Shown in pieces: positions 28,243 through 39,400 of a stretch of 64,000 nucleotides of DNA. This DNA comes from Vigna angularis (Eukaryota; Streptophyta; Magnoliopsida; Fabales; Fabaceae): positions 50,981,631 through 51,045,630 of the forward strand of contig NC_068971.1 of assembly GCF_016808095.1 (NCBI RefSeq), given 5' to 3'. The translations under genes were made by a program, and so were the position numbers. The notes beneath the pieces were generated by a model. The model did not search any database and was not told the origin of the DNA. It saw only the letters and a program-made list of their open reading frames with translations. How positions within the stretch are numbered: position 1 is the stretch's first letter; each line of letters begins with the position of its first letter.

Positions 28243-28905
28243 TCAACAGTTTCGGTTTCCAGAGATTGGGGTGCTATTTTCAGCGATCTGAGCCAGCGAC
28301 TGCAAGTTGCAACGTACAATGGTGTCCACGAACACGCACGTTTCCTCCTTAGTGTTACCCTGCGGTACGTCCACCACATACGACTCGATAACAAGCGTCC
28401 CGTTCCCGCTAGCGTGAAGCGTCGTCACCGACCTGTAATTTCTCAGCCGGTGGTTGCCGCCGACCACGCTGAAGCTCATGACGTGGCGCTCGTCGTCCAG
28501 GATCTCCAGACGCTCTGTGCTCGACTCCGCGGGGAGCCCCGACACCACCCTCACCTCGCGGACGGCGCCCACACGAATGCCGTCGCCGGTGATGACGTGG
28601 CAGCTCTTCACGAAGTTCTTGTAGCCTTGCGGATGGTCGAAGCGCCGCACCACCGCCCACACGGCGGAGACGGGGGCGCTGATAGCTTGGACCACCACGG
28701 AGCAGCACTGGTCGGGCCCCGCCACGCGCGCGTGGTGCCGCGCCACCGCGTCGGGGAGAGAGGGCAGCAGGAGACGACGCGCGGCGGAGGGAGGTGGAGC
28801 TTGAGACTGTTTGGGGCAGTTTACGCCGTTGGCGATTGCAGCGGAAGAGGTGGTTGCGGCGTCGGTTACAGGATTGAACCTTTCGAACTGAAGGGAAGAA
28901 GGCAT
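28243..28905 (-). CDS. PYL4: PYR/PYL/RCAR abscisic acid receptor, PYL4-like
   Basis: One uninterrupted exon encodes 220 residues, the usual structure and slightly above the usual length for the monomeric PYL4-6 group; the extra is a variable N-terminus of about 60 residues. The START/Bet v 1 fold is clear. The ABA-carboxylate Lys lies in FVKSC (K100), the gate loop SGLPA is at 122-126, the latch reads GGNHRL (149-154), and the C-terminal helix contains VRCNLQSLA (N200). In the family, ABA closes gate over latch and the complex inhibits clade A PP2C phosphatases, releasing SnRK2 kinases in cytosol and nucleus. The latch has Asn where many family members carry Asp or Glu. The gene is much more GC-rich than its surroundings, so long antisense open frames overlap it by chance. 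No neighbouring gene suggests a shared role. Confidence 0.95.
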   Translation of the reverse strand: MPSSLQFERFNPVTDAATTSSAAIANGVNCPKQSQAPPPSAARRLLLPSLPDAVARHHARVAGPDQCCSVVVQAISAPVSAVWAVVRRFDHPQGYKNFVKSCHVITGDGIRVGAVREVRVVSGLPAESSTERLEILDDERHVMSFSVVGGNHRLRNYRSVTTLHASGNGTLVIESYVVDVPQGNTKEETCVFVDTIVRCNLQSLAQIAENSTPISGNRNC

Positions 28906-29018
28906 TGTAAGTGTTATTATTATTATTTAATTTATAATAATAATAATAATTAGAAAAGGTAAAAATATCTTGGTGGGTTTGTCTGGAACTATGTGGTGAG
29001 TATGAGAATAAGGAAAGG

Positions 29019-29025
29019 ATATATA
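29019..29025 (-). promoter_or_regulatory. Possible TATA box of the PYL4-like gene
   Basis: On the minus strand, CGTATATATCC lies about 115 bases upstream of the start codon, at a plausible distance for a TATA box with a 5' UTR of about 80 bases. Confidence 0.4.
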
Positions 29026-30604
29026 CGAGAGTGAGAAGGTGTTGGAGAGGGAAAGCGTTTATAATTTTGTAGTACAAGTTGCATTAGTTTTGTTGTTGAA
29101 ATGAGTTTTCTTATTTTGAGTTTTCTTTCTTTCTTGCTTTTGGAGATGGGATTGGAAGTGAATGAGTAGAGAGAGAAGGTTGTGGTGGTTGTTGTTATTG
29201 TTATTGTCTGTGATTGATCTCTTACGCAGGCAGAGCATGCAAGTGGATGATCAACTTGCATTTCAATTCTATAATTTGGACTTGGCTTTTATCAAATATA
29301 CCTTTTTCTTTATTTCAAACTCCAACTTTGCCTCTCCATCCATCCCTCTTTTTATTCTACTCTTTTTTTATATACAACTATCAATATTTAATTCCTCAAC
29401 ATGGATCACTTTTTTATTTATTTTCACCTCCATTCTATATTCTACTTTTCTTTTCTTTTTTTTTTTTATATTTTCTTCCAACTTAATGCCTTGTTTTAGA
29501 CACAATTCATCTATATTATAAATAAATTAATTAATAGTAACATTATTACTACAAATAAACCACCTGCATTTTTTATTTATTTTGACAATTCATATATTCT
29601 CTATTCATGTATATTATAACTTATTTTTCGTAATAATTAAATAGTTTTAGGGAGTAGTTCTCTATGTAAGAATGTACATGTATATAAATGTATCAATTAC
29701 TGATCGATATGTAATAATATTTAATTTTTTAAATGCTTGCAATATCATGATAAATAAATGTTGTGTTAATTACAGAATGTGAATATAAAATATATTAAAA
29801 TTGATAATATGAAATTGTATTATTTCTGGTTAAAATGAGATTTTAAGTTGAGATATATATATATTTCAAAATTAAAAGTAGATATTAATGGACTCAATAC
29901 TCTCGTTATATTAAAAAATGAACTTTAAATCTAATTTATCGTAAAATTGATTTATAAAATAAAATTTAAAATATAAATATAATAATAATTACATGTAAAA
30001 TATTTTTATAAAAACATATCATAATATAATTCAAAATATATTCATCAATATACAATAATATATCATATCAACCATATTTGCATGATCGGAAAATATAAAT
30101 ATATATATATATATATATGATGTCATGTATGATATCGGAGTCATTGAAATATGAGAACAAAATTACCAAGATTGTGTAAGAATGAAACTGTGAATATGTT
30201 GGACCGAAAGGTACTAACACATACTTTTATTGCAGCAACTATAAATATCAAACCTTTTGGTTAGAAAAGTGATAAATCATGCATAATAATAATTGAAATA
30301 TGCAGCTCTAAATCCATTTAGTTAAATATCTTCATTCTTGGATTGTTTTCAAACAGGTGTTTAGCAAGGGAGGAAGGTTAAAGACTAAAAATAAACAGAT
30401 ATAAAAAAGATAAAGCACCATTTTTAAATTATAGCAATGCATACATAAATTGACCAATGAATGTCTCTTAAATATTCCGTTGATGTATACATCATAATAT
30501 AATTATATTTAATAGCGATTCAATGAAATGGATAAACCTATTAAGTGATGGCATATAATCGGTTTGTCTAAAACAAAAGACCCACCACCACACATACACA
30601 CACA

Positions 30605-30608
30605 ATAT

Positions 30609-30685
<77 letters not shown>
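30605..30685. repeat. (TA)n microsatellite
   Basis: About 80 bases of TA, broken once by AA at about 30619. Confidence 0.95.
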
Positions 30686-30687
<2 letters not shown>

Positions 30688-31559
30688 CTGTTCTTTTTCC
30701 TGTAAGGATTTTTATTCTAATTGAAATGCCAGGATTGCTCTCGTATGCGAATCATTCGAATTTATCTACAACGTTAATTAAGTATCTTATGAACTAATTA
30801 GGTTTGTAAATTAACGTTGGAAGTGATAACAAATTCTTGTATGTATGTATGTCTCTTATAAATGTATACACAAGAAACAATTGAGATATTATTAGAAGCA
30901 CGTAACATGCACAACTGAAATCTAAATCTTCTTACGTCACCTAATAATCCGTCCAATATAATAAGTTTGTCTTTCATTGTAATCTCCAAAGCATTATTTT
31001 AGCACACATTAGGTGCAAAAAAACAAAATTGGCCAATGATCATAGTTTCGGATTTTTCTAATGTAAAGCTAAACAAATACATGGGGATTCTGTAAATAAT
31101 TTTAAGAAAATTTATTTAGACTTACTTATTTTTATACCGATTAGAACTCTAATGGTATAAACAAAATTTGAAGGTTAAATTTTTTTCTGTTGTACCATCT
31201 ACAAAACAACACTGTGATAAAGAAAATATAAGCCTTTATTATGCACTAGTGTTTATTGAGTTCAAGTTTATTGCTGAACTTTTGTACCGTCCCTTTATTA
31301 TGTCTTTAAAATATACCAAAAATTAAAATTTTGATTTATTCAAATAAATTTTATTTATAAAATTATTAAAATGAACTAAAATATTATGAGTCATATTGTT
31401 TTATAACCTTGATCTATATCAAATAAAGTTATTAAACCAACCACTTATATATAACAAGAACGCTCTTTAATTATAAACTCTCATTGGATCAATAAAATTG
31501 AATTGTTTACCTATATGCATTCTAGTCTCAATTCTTTTTTCAACCTTTGCATATAAAGA

Positions 31560-31563
<4 letters not shown>

Positions 31564-31649
<86 letters not shown>
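31564..31649. repeat. (TA)n microsatellite
   Basis: About 86 bases of uninterrupted TA, directly upstream of the 213-bp tandem duplication. Confidence 0.95.
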
Positions 31650-31653
<4 letters not shown>

Positions 31654-31685
31654 GTTTCAGATGATAGATGGAGAATTGTTCTTTT

Positions 31686-32111
31686 AGCCTTGTCTTGGAT
31701 TTCTGTCATATAATAATTCTTAGTCTTCTCTCTTCAGGTTTTTAAGTCAAATATTAGTGTATTTGTGAAAGACACTCCGACATTCAAGTTAATTAAACGA
31801 ATCTAATTGATTATCATAATAAAGTTTTAAATTCTTAATAAATAAAATCACCTACTTCTTTACCTTACTTATATTTATAGGTTCTAAAGTGAATTTTTAG
31901 CCTTGTCTTGAATTTCCATCATATAATAATTCTTAGTCTTCTCTCTTCAGGTTTTTAGGTCAAACATTAGTGTATTTGTCAAAGACACTTCGACATTCAA
32001 GTTAATTAAACGAATCTAATTGATTATCATAATAAAGTTTTAAGTTCTTAATAAATAAAATCACCTACTTCTTTACCTTACTTATATTTATAGGTTCTAA
32101 AGTGAATTTTT
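31686..32111. repeat. 213-bp tandem duplication
   Basis: Copy 1 (31686-31898) and copy 2 (31899-32111) align end to end with only a handful of substitutions, for example AGCCTTGTCTTGGATTTC versus AGCCTTGTCTTGAATTTC. Neither copy has an open frame, and the unit matches nothing I recognise. Confidence 0.9.
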
Positions 32112-34339
32112 AATTAAGATTGGCTTAATTATGGCTTAAAAGTTCGTAAATATGTTTTTATCTATTAAATATATTAGATTTGTGATGATGATTTTAATAT
32201 ATAATTATCGATCGGTCAATTATGAAAAATTGACAGATTAATTGATTGTAAGAGCGTTTGAGAAAACCTTTATTTCTTTAAAACATTAATCGCTTGATCA
32301 CTGTGAAGATGTTGACTAAGTTGTCATACGGTATAATATATGTAGTTAAATATATTTTCTTTATTATATAATTAAATATTTAATGTATATGTATTGAACA
32401 TATTATTTAAATCATTTTTTTTTCTTCTAAAGATAAGTGAGTGTACAATAGTAAATAAACGTTGAGTTTTAAAGAAAAAATACATAAAATTATAACTACT
32501 ATTTCCTTAAAATTTATTATCTGTTAAATTTAGTGGGAGTCAAACATGCAAAGCAGTATGAAGTGATTTGAGCCATTTCAAAACTGTGGATTTGTCCACA
32601 GTTTCATTCATATATTTTATTTGTTAAATAGTCTAACGTTGCTTTTTAGTTTTCCAACTATTCCTTCTCTCATCAACTTTCCCCACAATTAATGCTCACC
32701 AACTTCATTTTCTTTTTCTTTTTAACCTAATAATAATTAACCTTCATCCATCCCCTTCTCCTTCTACCTTTCAACATTAAAATAAAAGCATAAGGGAAAA
32801 AATATAAAATAACCTCCCATCATAACACCTACTACATTCATCTTTATACACAAAATATATTTGTTTGTTCAAATTAATTATATAAAAACATCTTAGTTTT
32901 TCAAAGGATCGCATTTTATTATTTAATATTTTTTAACAAGTGTATTTAATACATTAATATCACTTGTCTTTTTTTTAAGAATTAATACCACTTGATATAT
33001 TCAAGTTTTTTAGACTGCTGTTAACTACTGTGTGGTATATTTTATACTCGTTCAATGCAGGCCTGATTTGCAAGAGGGTTCATTTTGAAACAAACTAAGA
33101 GTTGTTTTTTCTTCTTTTTCCATAAATCAAATTTAAATTATTATTTCTGACTATAATTTACCTTCTTAAAATATTTTGACCAATTCTTCTGTGGAAGTTT
33201 TGACAAACATCTATTTATAAATGAATAAATAATTTTCTATGGTCTACAATTTTACAAGAAAAAAAAACATGTGTAAAGATAAAATTTAATTACGTTATTA
33301 ACTTAATACAAATGAAATCTTTCGTATCTTTATCTATTTGTGTATATATAATTTCACGAGAACGATTAATTTTATAATTTAATTGATAAAACCCATTATT
33401 GCTATAAAATTAATATGGTTACCTTTTGTGACACGTGGCTAGTAAATTAAATGAGTGTTATACTGCACTAACGAAAGAAGGAAAAAAAAAAATTCTATTT
33501 TAGAATCTTGTATCATCCAAGCATTCATAATTGAAAAAGAACTAAATGTTTTGCTTTGAATTTTGAAATATTTTGGAGTTTTTTCAGTATTATTATTATT
33601 ATTAAAAAAATATATTAATCCAAAACAAATGACAATGTTATTTTACAATTGTTTTGATATTTATTTTCTTGAATTATTTATACCGACATAAGACTAGTCA
33701 AGGTATGATCATATTTAAGGAATCTCATTTATAATACTATATAACTATTCTCTGGCTAAGTTAATTAATTATACTCGACAAAGTACAATAAAACATAACT
33801 ATAAGTTATAAAAACAAATAACAATAATAATTTACTATTATTATTACTGTTATTATTAAATATGTCGGATTGTGTTGCAAATCCAATTCACCAACTTGTC
33901 TTGGCATGCTGGTGTGGTTCGTAGAAACTTCTTGTACAACGAATTGATTATAAAATATATTGTTAAATGCATTATAGAATTCTTTTTTCTGACAGATTAA
34001 AGTGAATTTGAATTTTTGAAGAGTTCATGAGTTATATTTTTTGATGTTTTTGTCATGTTCCAATCTTGTGGTCAAAATTTATTCTGTTTAGGTTTTCTGC
34101 GTGGTGATTGATTTTTCTAGTTTTGAAAGTCAGTAATTATTAGTTGTATGTTGTTTTCGCAAATGGTAATTTAACCTTGTTTGAAGTCAGGACATTTCTC
34201 ACTACCTCAACTATTTTTTATTCTGTACTTCCAATTTTTTTTAAAATCTTAAAATTTTCTTTTATAATTTTTTTATATTAAAGTAATATTTTTAAAGTTT
34301 TTCTTTTTATAATTCATAAAACCTTTACATTTTCATTTT

Positions 34340-34660
34340 TTTTACTTCAACAGACTTCGAAATCTAAATTTTTATAACACTTCAAAAGGATTTTAAAATT
34401 TGTTAGATTTTTTTTTTAAATTTTAATAAATTTCAAAATTTTTTGAAGATTTTTTTAATAATTTATTAAAAGATTTTTTCTTCAACAAATTTTAAAATTT
34501 GTTAAATTTTTTTTTCAAGAATTTCAAAATTCGTGGAAATTTTTTTAAAGATTTAAATAAATTTTAAAATTAATTGAAGATTTTTTCTTCAATAAATTTC
34601 AAATTTTGTTAAAAAGTTTTCGAAGATTGTATCAGAAATTCATTAAAAGTTTAAATGAAT
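34340..34660. repeat. Degenerate AT-rich minisatellite
   Basis: Variants of TTCAA(C/T)AAATTT(C/T)AAA and the reverse-type AATTTGTT(A)… recur every 40-65 bases, mixed with poly-T stretches. Units are diverged and partly self-complementary. Confidence 0.5.
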
Positions 34661-36709
34661 GTCGAAATTTATTCAAACCTACGAAATAGAATATAATTTT
34701 CATACGTATGTTTTTTTTTTTTTTTAAAACGTAACCTCATAACTATTTTCAAAAATTAGAAATACACGGATAAACGTTTAGAGGTGGTGCAGGAAGAGAT
34801 GTCATGAAAATTATGAGAACGGAGCTTTTAGGCCCAAACGTTTTTTTTCTTTTATATCTACCTTTGTTTTTTTTTTGTCTCCTAGTTTCAGACCTTAATT
34901 TTTATCTCTTTCACAGACAAATCTCATCCAAAAAAAGTTAGTAAGTTCTAGATCAAACTATAATTGAATTTATAATACGTATATTTGTAATTAATATTTC
35001 TTGATTCTTTTACTTTTAACATTTTATATCACCAATTGATATTTCTGATCATTTTGTTAATTGAGAATATTTGCTTTCTCAATTGTGCCGTCCTTTGATA
35101 TGAATTCTTTTATTTATTTTTCCTTTCAGCCACTGCAAGAAGTAAACGTAATTTTCAAATTACAAAAATTACCTTAAATCAAATTTGATTTATTGATTTG
35201 AATAAAAATCTAATGTTTTCGAAATTAGTTGATATGATTATTGTCAAATAATTGCTTTAAATTGAATTTGGCGTATATCTTAGATTCCTGAGTATGATAT
35301 TTGGTTAAAATGATTAAATTGAATAATAATAAATATAATTGTTAAAATAATATTTTATGATATAAAATGAGACTTTAAAATGTAATTCTTGCACTTCTTG
35401 CACTGTTGTCGTGGGTGTCATTCTTGCACTCACGCATGACCACATTCTCACACATTTCATATTTACCAATCCGGAATGCATTTTTTATTTTTCATTCTGG
35501 CACAATTTAGAATGTAATTTTCTTTTATATTTTAGATTGTAAATTTTAAAATAAAAATAAATTCAAAATAAGAAGAAGATAAAAATTAGAATTTTCATTT
35601 ATATGGAGGTGCAAGAAGAAATTATGGATGTGTAAAAAGAAGTTTTTGGATGAGTGTCTTAATCCATTTATAAAGGGAAATAATTTTAAGATATATCTAG
35701 AAAAGATATAACGGATGATCAACATTAGATAAAGAATAGATGTTATGTAATTTAAAGGTACTCTACAAATTTCATGGATCATGAAAAAGATTGAGGATGT
35801 TGGTGTTGATGACTTTGACTTGTGATGCAAAAGAAATGCCTTTAGACACCTCATTTAAAGAGACAGTGAGCTAAAAAGTAACCTGACTTTAGGATAAGGA
35901 TAACATCTATTATAAAAAAATCTTTAAATAACAAATAATTTTAAAGATAAAATAATTTATAATTAGTGATTAATTTAAATATTAATTTATAAAAAAAATG
36001 ATTGATCTCATTATTATTAATAAAAATTTATAATTAATTTCCGAATTAAACTCTATAATGATCTTTAAAGAAATTAATTTATTGGTAAATTATGCTAAAA
36101 ACAAAAATATGCTTTTTCTTTTTTTTCTGCCAAAGTGAATATAGGTTATCAAATTTACTGCAATTTGGAGTTGATGGTAACCACAGATTTCCCAGACAAA
36201 AGGTTCTCTACTCAATGGGATTATTGCATCAAAGGAATTCATGCACACGTAGAAACATTATAATAATTAAATAACCTAATTAAAATTTGACTTGGGTTGA
36301 CCTTGGATTGTTACGACATCCTTTAATTGGTTAGATTTTAAAACGAAACGGTTGATTTGATTTTAGTGGTAGGTAAGTGGAAACTCTGAATCCATATATA
36401 GATATTATATTTTGCTAAAATTGCAATATTTTAGAGTAACATTCGTGGCTAGGATATATATCAGTTTAGTTTCGCCATGCATATGCCTGGAATCAATCAA
36501 TGATGTTTGGACAAAAATATCAACTTGCAATGCTATTAATGTACTAATGTGTAGGTCGATTTCCAATCGCAAGCCTCAGAGCCAGATTTTACGAAATCTC
36601 CATTTCCCTATCCATCTGCATCAGTTTTTTCTCTGCTGCAGCAATTGTTGGGTTGCCTCATCATGGAATCACGAAATACTAATTGATTGGTTGCATATAG
36701 ACATAGATA

Positions 36710-39400
36710 ATGGAGAATCCAAAACCAGGCAATGAAACATTTTATTGGGATTCGGAAGGGGAGTGGCATGTTTGTGTACGAAACAATAGAAACTTAGGGT
36801 CTTATGGCGTTTTCATTGAGGATCATCCATTCGGGTTTGTGCTTCCAGTGACGTTGTGCCAACTCTTCACCTTCAGCATAATCTCTAGAACGCTGTACTT
36901 TCTTCTCAGGCCTCTACGAACACCCAAATTCATCTGCAACCTTCTCGTAAGCTTCAACGGTTTTCCTTGAAAATGAGTAGAAATGTTAATAATCAAGTTT
37001 TTGTCTTTCTGTAACTATGGTTTTCTTGTGTGATTGATTATGAAATGTGCAGGGTGGGATTGTTTTGGGCCCCACATTTCTGGGGCGCTCTAAGGCGTAC
37101 AGGAGTGCTCTATTCCCAGAAAGACAAGCAACGGTGCTAATGTTTGCATGCGTATTAGGAGCCATATATTTCCTGTTCTTAGTGTCACTGAAAATGGACG
37201 TACTCATGACTGTGAGAGCCGCAAAAAGCACGTGGCGACTCGGAGTAATACCAGTATTCGTTTCATTTATAGCTCTCAACACACTCTTAAGCGTCTTCTA
37301 TGCCCCTAAAATATCTCCTACATACATAGACGTTTCACGCATCTCAATAAGCTTTGCAATGGCCCTCAGCAACTTCCCCGTCATCTCTGATGCCTTGATC
37401 GAACTCAATCTCATAGCCACAGAGCTTGGCCAGATCTCTCTCTCTTCCTCCATTATCAACGACAACTTACAATGGGTATTGATCATCGTCCACAGCTTCG
37501 TCGACGAAGCTGACCTCAAAGATTCAATCAACTTGTTGGGAAAGTGGTCCCTATTCCTTTGTTTCATTTATTTCGTCCTGCGACCCACCATGAAGCTCAT
37601 TGTAAGGATAACCCCGGTGGGGAAACCGGTGAAGGAGACCTACGTTGTCTTCATTCTTCTCACGGTTCTGCTGGTGTCGGTTATGGGAGACGTGATGGGA
37701 GTAAGCGGTCTGATGGGGCCGTTGCTTTTTGGGTTGGTGATACCGAGTGGACCACCCTTGGGCACAACACTCGTGGAGAAGTGTGAGATTCTCATCACCC
37801 AGTTTATGCTACCCTTCTTCTTCATGTACGTCGGAATGATGACCGATTTGTCTGCCCTCAGGGATTGGCGGTTGTTCTTGACTCTGCAGAGTGTGTTCAT
37901 CGTGGGAGACTTGGCCAAGTTGGTGGCATGTATTTTGGTTTCTCTAACGTACAACATTAAGCCTAGATATGGCACATTGCTTGGCCTCACCTTGAACATC
38001 AAGGGACTAACTCAACTCATAGGTTTCACTAGACTCAAGAAATACAAGGTATATATATATTCATATATCTGAAATCTGTTTTTTATGTTATTATTAGTTT
38101 ACTAAGAAATTTGCTTGATTTTTCATGTGCGTCAATGAAGTTGAATCTATGTTTTTCTGAGCTTTTGTAGTTGTTGGATGAGGAGACATTCAGTCAACTG
38201 GTGTTCTGTGTGGTGGTTATCACCATGATCGTTACACCCTTGATCAGCTTACTGTACAAGCATCGGCCTCGAGTCCTACAGACAGCAAGCTTATACGAAG
38301 GCCGTGTCAGATCAATCCAAAGCATTCCAAGAGACGCAGAGTTTCGCATCATTTGTTGCGTACACAACGAAGAGAATGTGCGTTGTGCCACTGCTTTCAT
38401 CGAAGTGTGCAACCCTGTGCTAGAGAGCCCCATATGCCTCTACGCCATACACCTCATTGAGCTTCTAGGAAAAAGCGCACCCATTCTCATTCCCATAAAC
38501 TACAGACTGAAATCTTTGTCCGTTAATTATCCCAACACCAACCACATCATGCGAGCCTTCGAAAACTACTCTGAAAACTCAAGTGGACCGGTCACGGTTA
38601 TCCCCTACGTCAACGTCGCACCCTACAAGAGCATGCACGATGCCATTTGCAACCTCGCCCAAGACAAGTTGGTGCCTTTCATCATCATCCCCTTCCCCGA
38701 GAACGACAACGTTCATCTCGTGCACCACGTGGCAGCATCCATCCGCAAAATGAACGCCAGCTTTCAAGCGCAAGCTCCATGCACGTTGGGGATTCTCGTG
38801 GACAGGCACTCCCGGCTGAGCGCGTGCAACGTCGACATGTTTTTCAACGTGGGGATATTCTTCATAGGTGGGGCCGACGACAGGGAAGCGTTGGCTTTGG
38901 GGATTCGGATGGGGGAGCGTGCGACGACGAGGGTGTCGTTGTTCCGGTTCGTGGTGAGGAATAGAGAGTACGGGAATAAAATAGTTTTGACGAGAGAGGA
39001 GCGTGAACAGGAAGAGGAGGATCTGATGATGGACGAGGGGTTAATTGATGAGTTCAAGAGCCTGAAATATGGCAGCGGTAACGTTTCATGGTTCGAGATT
39101 ACGGTGGAGGATGGGGTTGAGGTGTTGGACGTAGTTCATAGTTTGGAAGGAAACTATGACCTTGTGATGGTGGGAAAAAGACACAATGATGGCTATCTGA
39201 ATTCAGACCAATTGGGAACACTCATAGAAAATGCAGCCATTTTGGGAATATTGGGGGATATGCTGTCGTCACCGGAGTTTTGCCTTGGGATGATTCCGGT
39301 TCTGGTCACACAGTTTGGAGAGGTAAGGCGAAATACTAAAAAGATGGATAAACTACCTTCAACTGATTTATCTCAAAAAGGTTTTACGGTTGGTAAATAA
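36710..39400 (+). CDS. Cation/H+ antiporter, CHX family (gene 1)
   Basis: Three exons (36710-36946, 37053-38048, 38171-39400) with phase-0 introns give 820 residues, normal for plant CHX (CPA2). The N-terminal half is a multi-helix Na+/H+ exchanger domain from about residue 45 (HPFGFVLPVTLCQ) through VLGPTFLGRS (about 83-92) to LNIKGLTQLI. The central ion-site motif is intact as Asn-Asp (SSSIINDNLQW, N215-D216). The C-terminal half (about 430-820) is the soluble CHX regulatory region with family motifs ESPICLYAIHLIEL, SVNYPNTN, NVAPYKSMHDAICNLA and DDREALALGIRM. CHX proteins move K+ or other monovalent cations against protons in endomembranes or plasma membrane. Several are pollen-specific, but expression cannot be read here. 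It is a tandem paralogue of the next gene. I cannot assign a numbered subfamily member. Confidence 0.93.

Larger units (their letters stand above)
28906..36709. other. Intergenic between PYL4-like and CHX gene 1
   Basis: About 7.8 kb of very AT-rich DNA with no supportable gene. It holds the PYL4-like promoter (right of 28905), long TA arrays (30605-30685 and 31564-31649), a 213-bp tandem duplication (31686-32111) and a degenerate AT-rich minisatellite (about 34340-34660). A repeat-like stretch near 35380-35640 has 'TTCTTGCAC' and 'GGTGCAAGAAG' at opposite ends. The first bases upstream of 36710 should contain the CHX promoter. Confidence 0.6.

Noticed and set aside
28409..29077. Long open frames on both strands overlapping the PYL4-like gene
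   Set aside because: They arise from the high GC content of the receptor gene. Their translations are Arg/Ala/His-rich and match nothing; only the minus-strand frame at 28243-28905 shows a protein fold.
36412..36735. Open frame of 107 codons just upstream of CHX gene 1
   Set aside because: It overlaps the promoter and start region of the CHX gene in another frame and has no family-like sequence.
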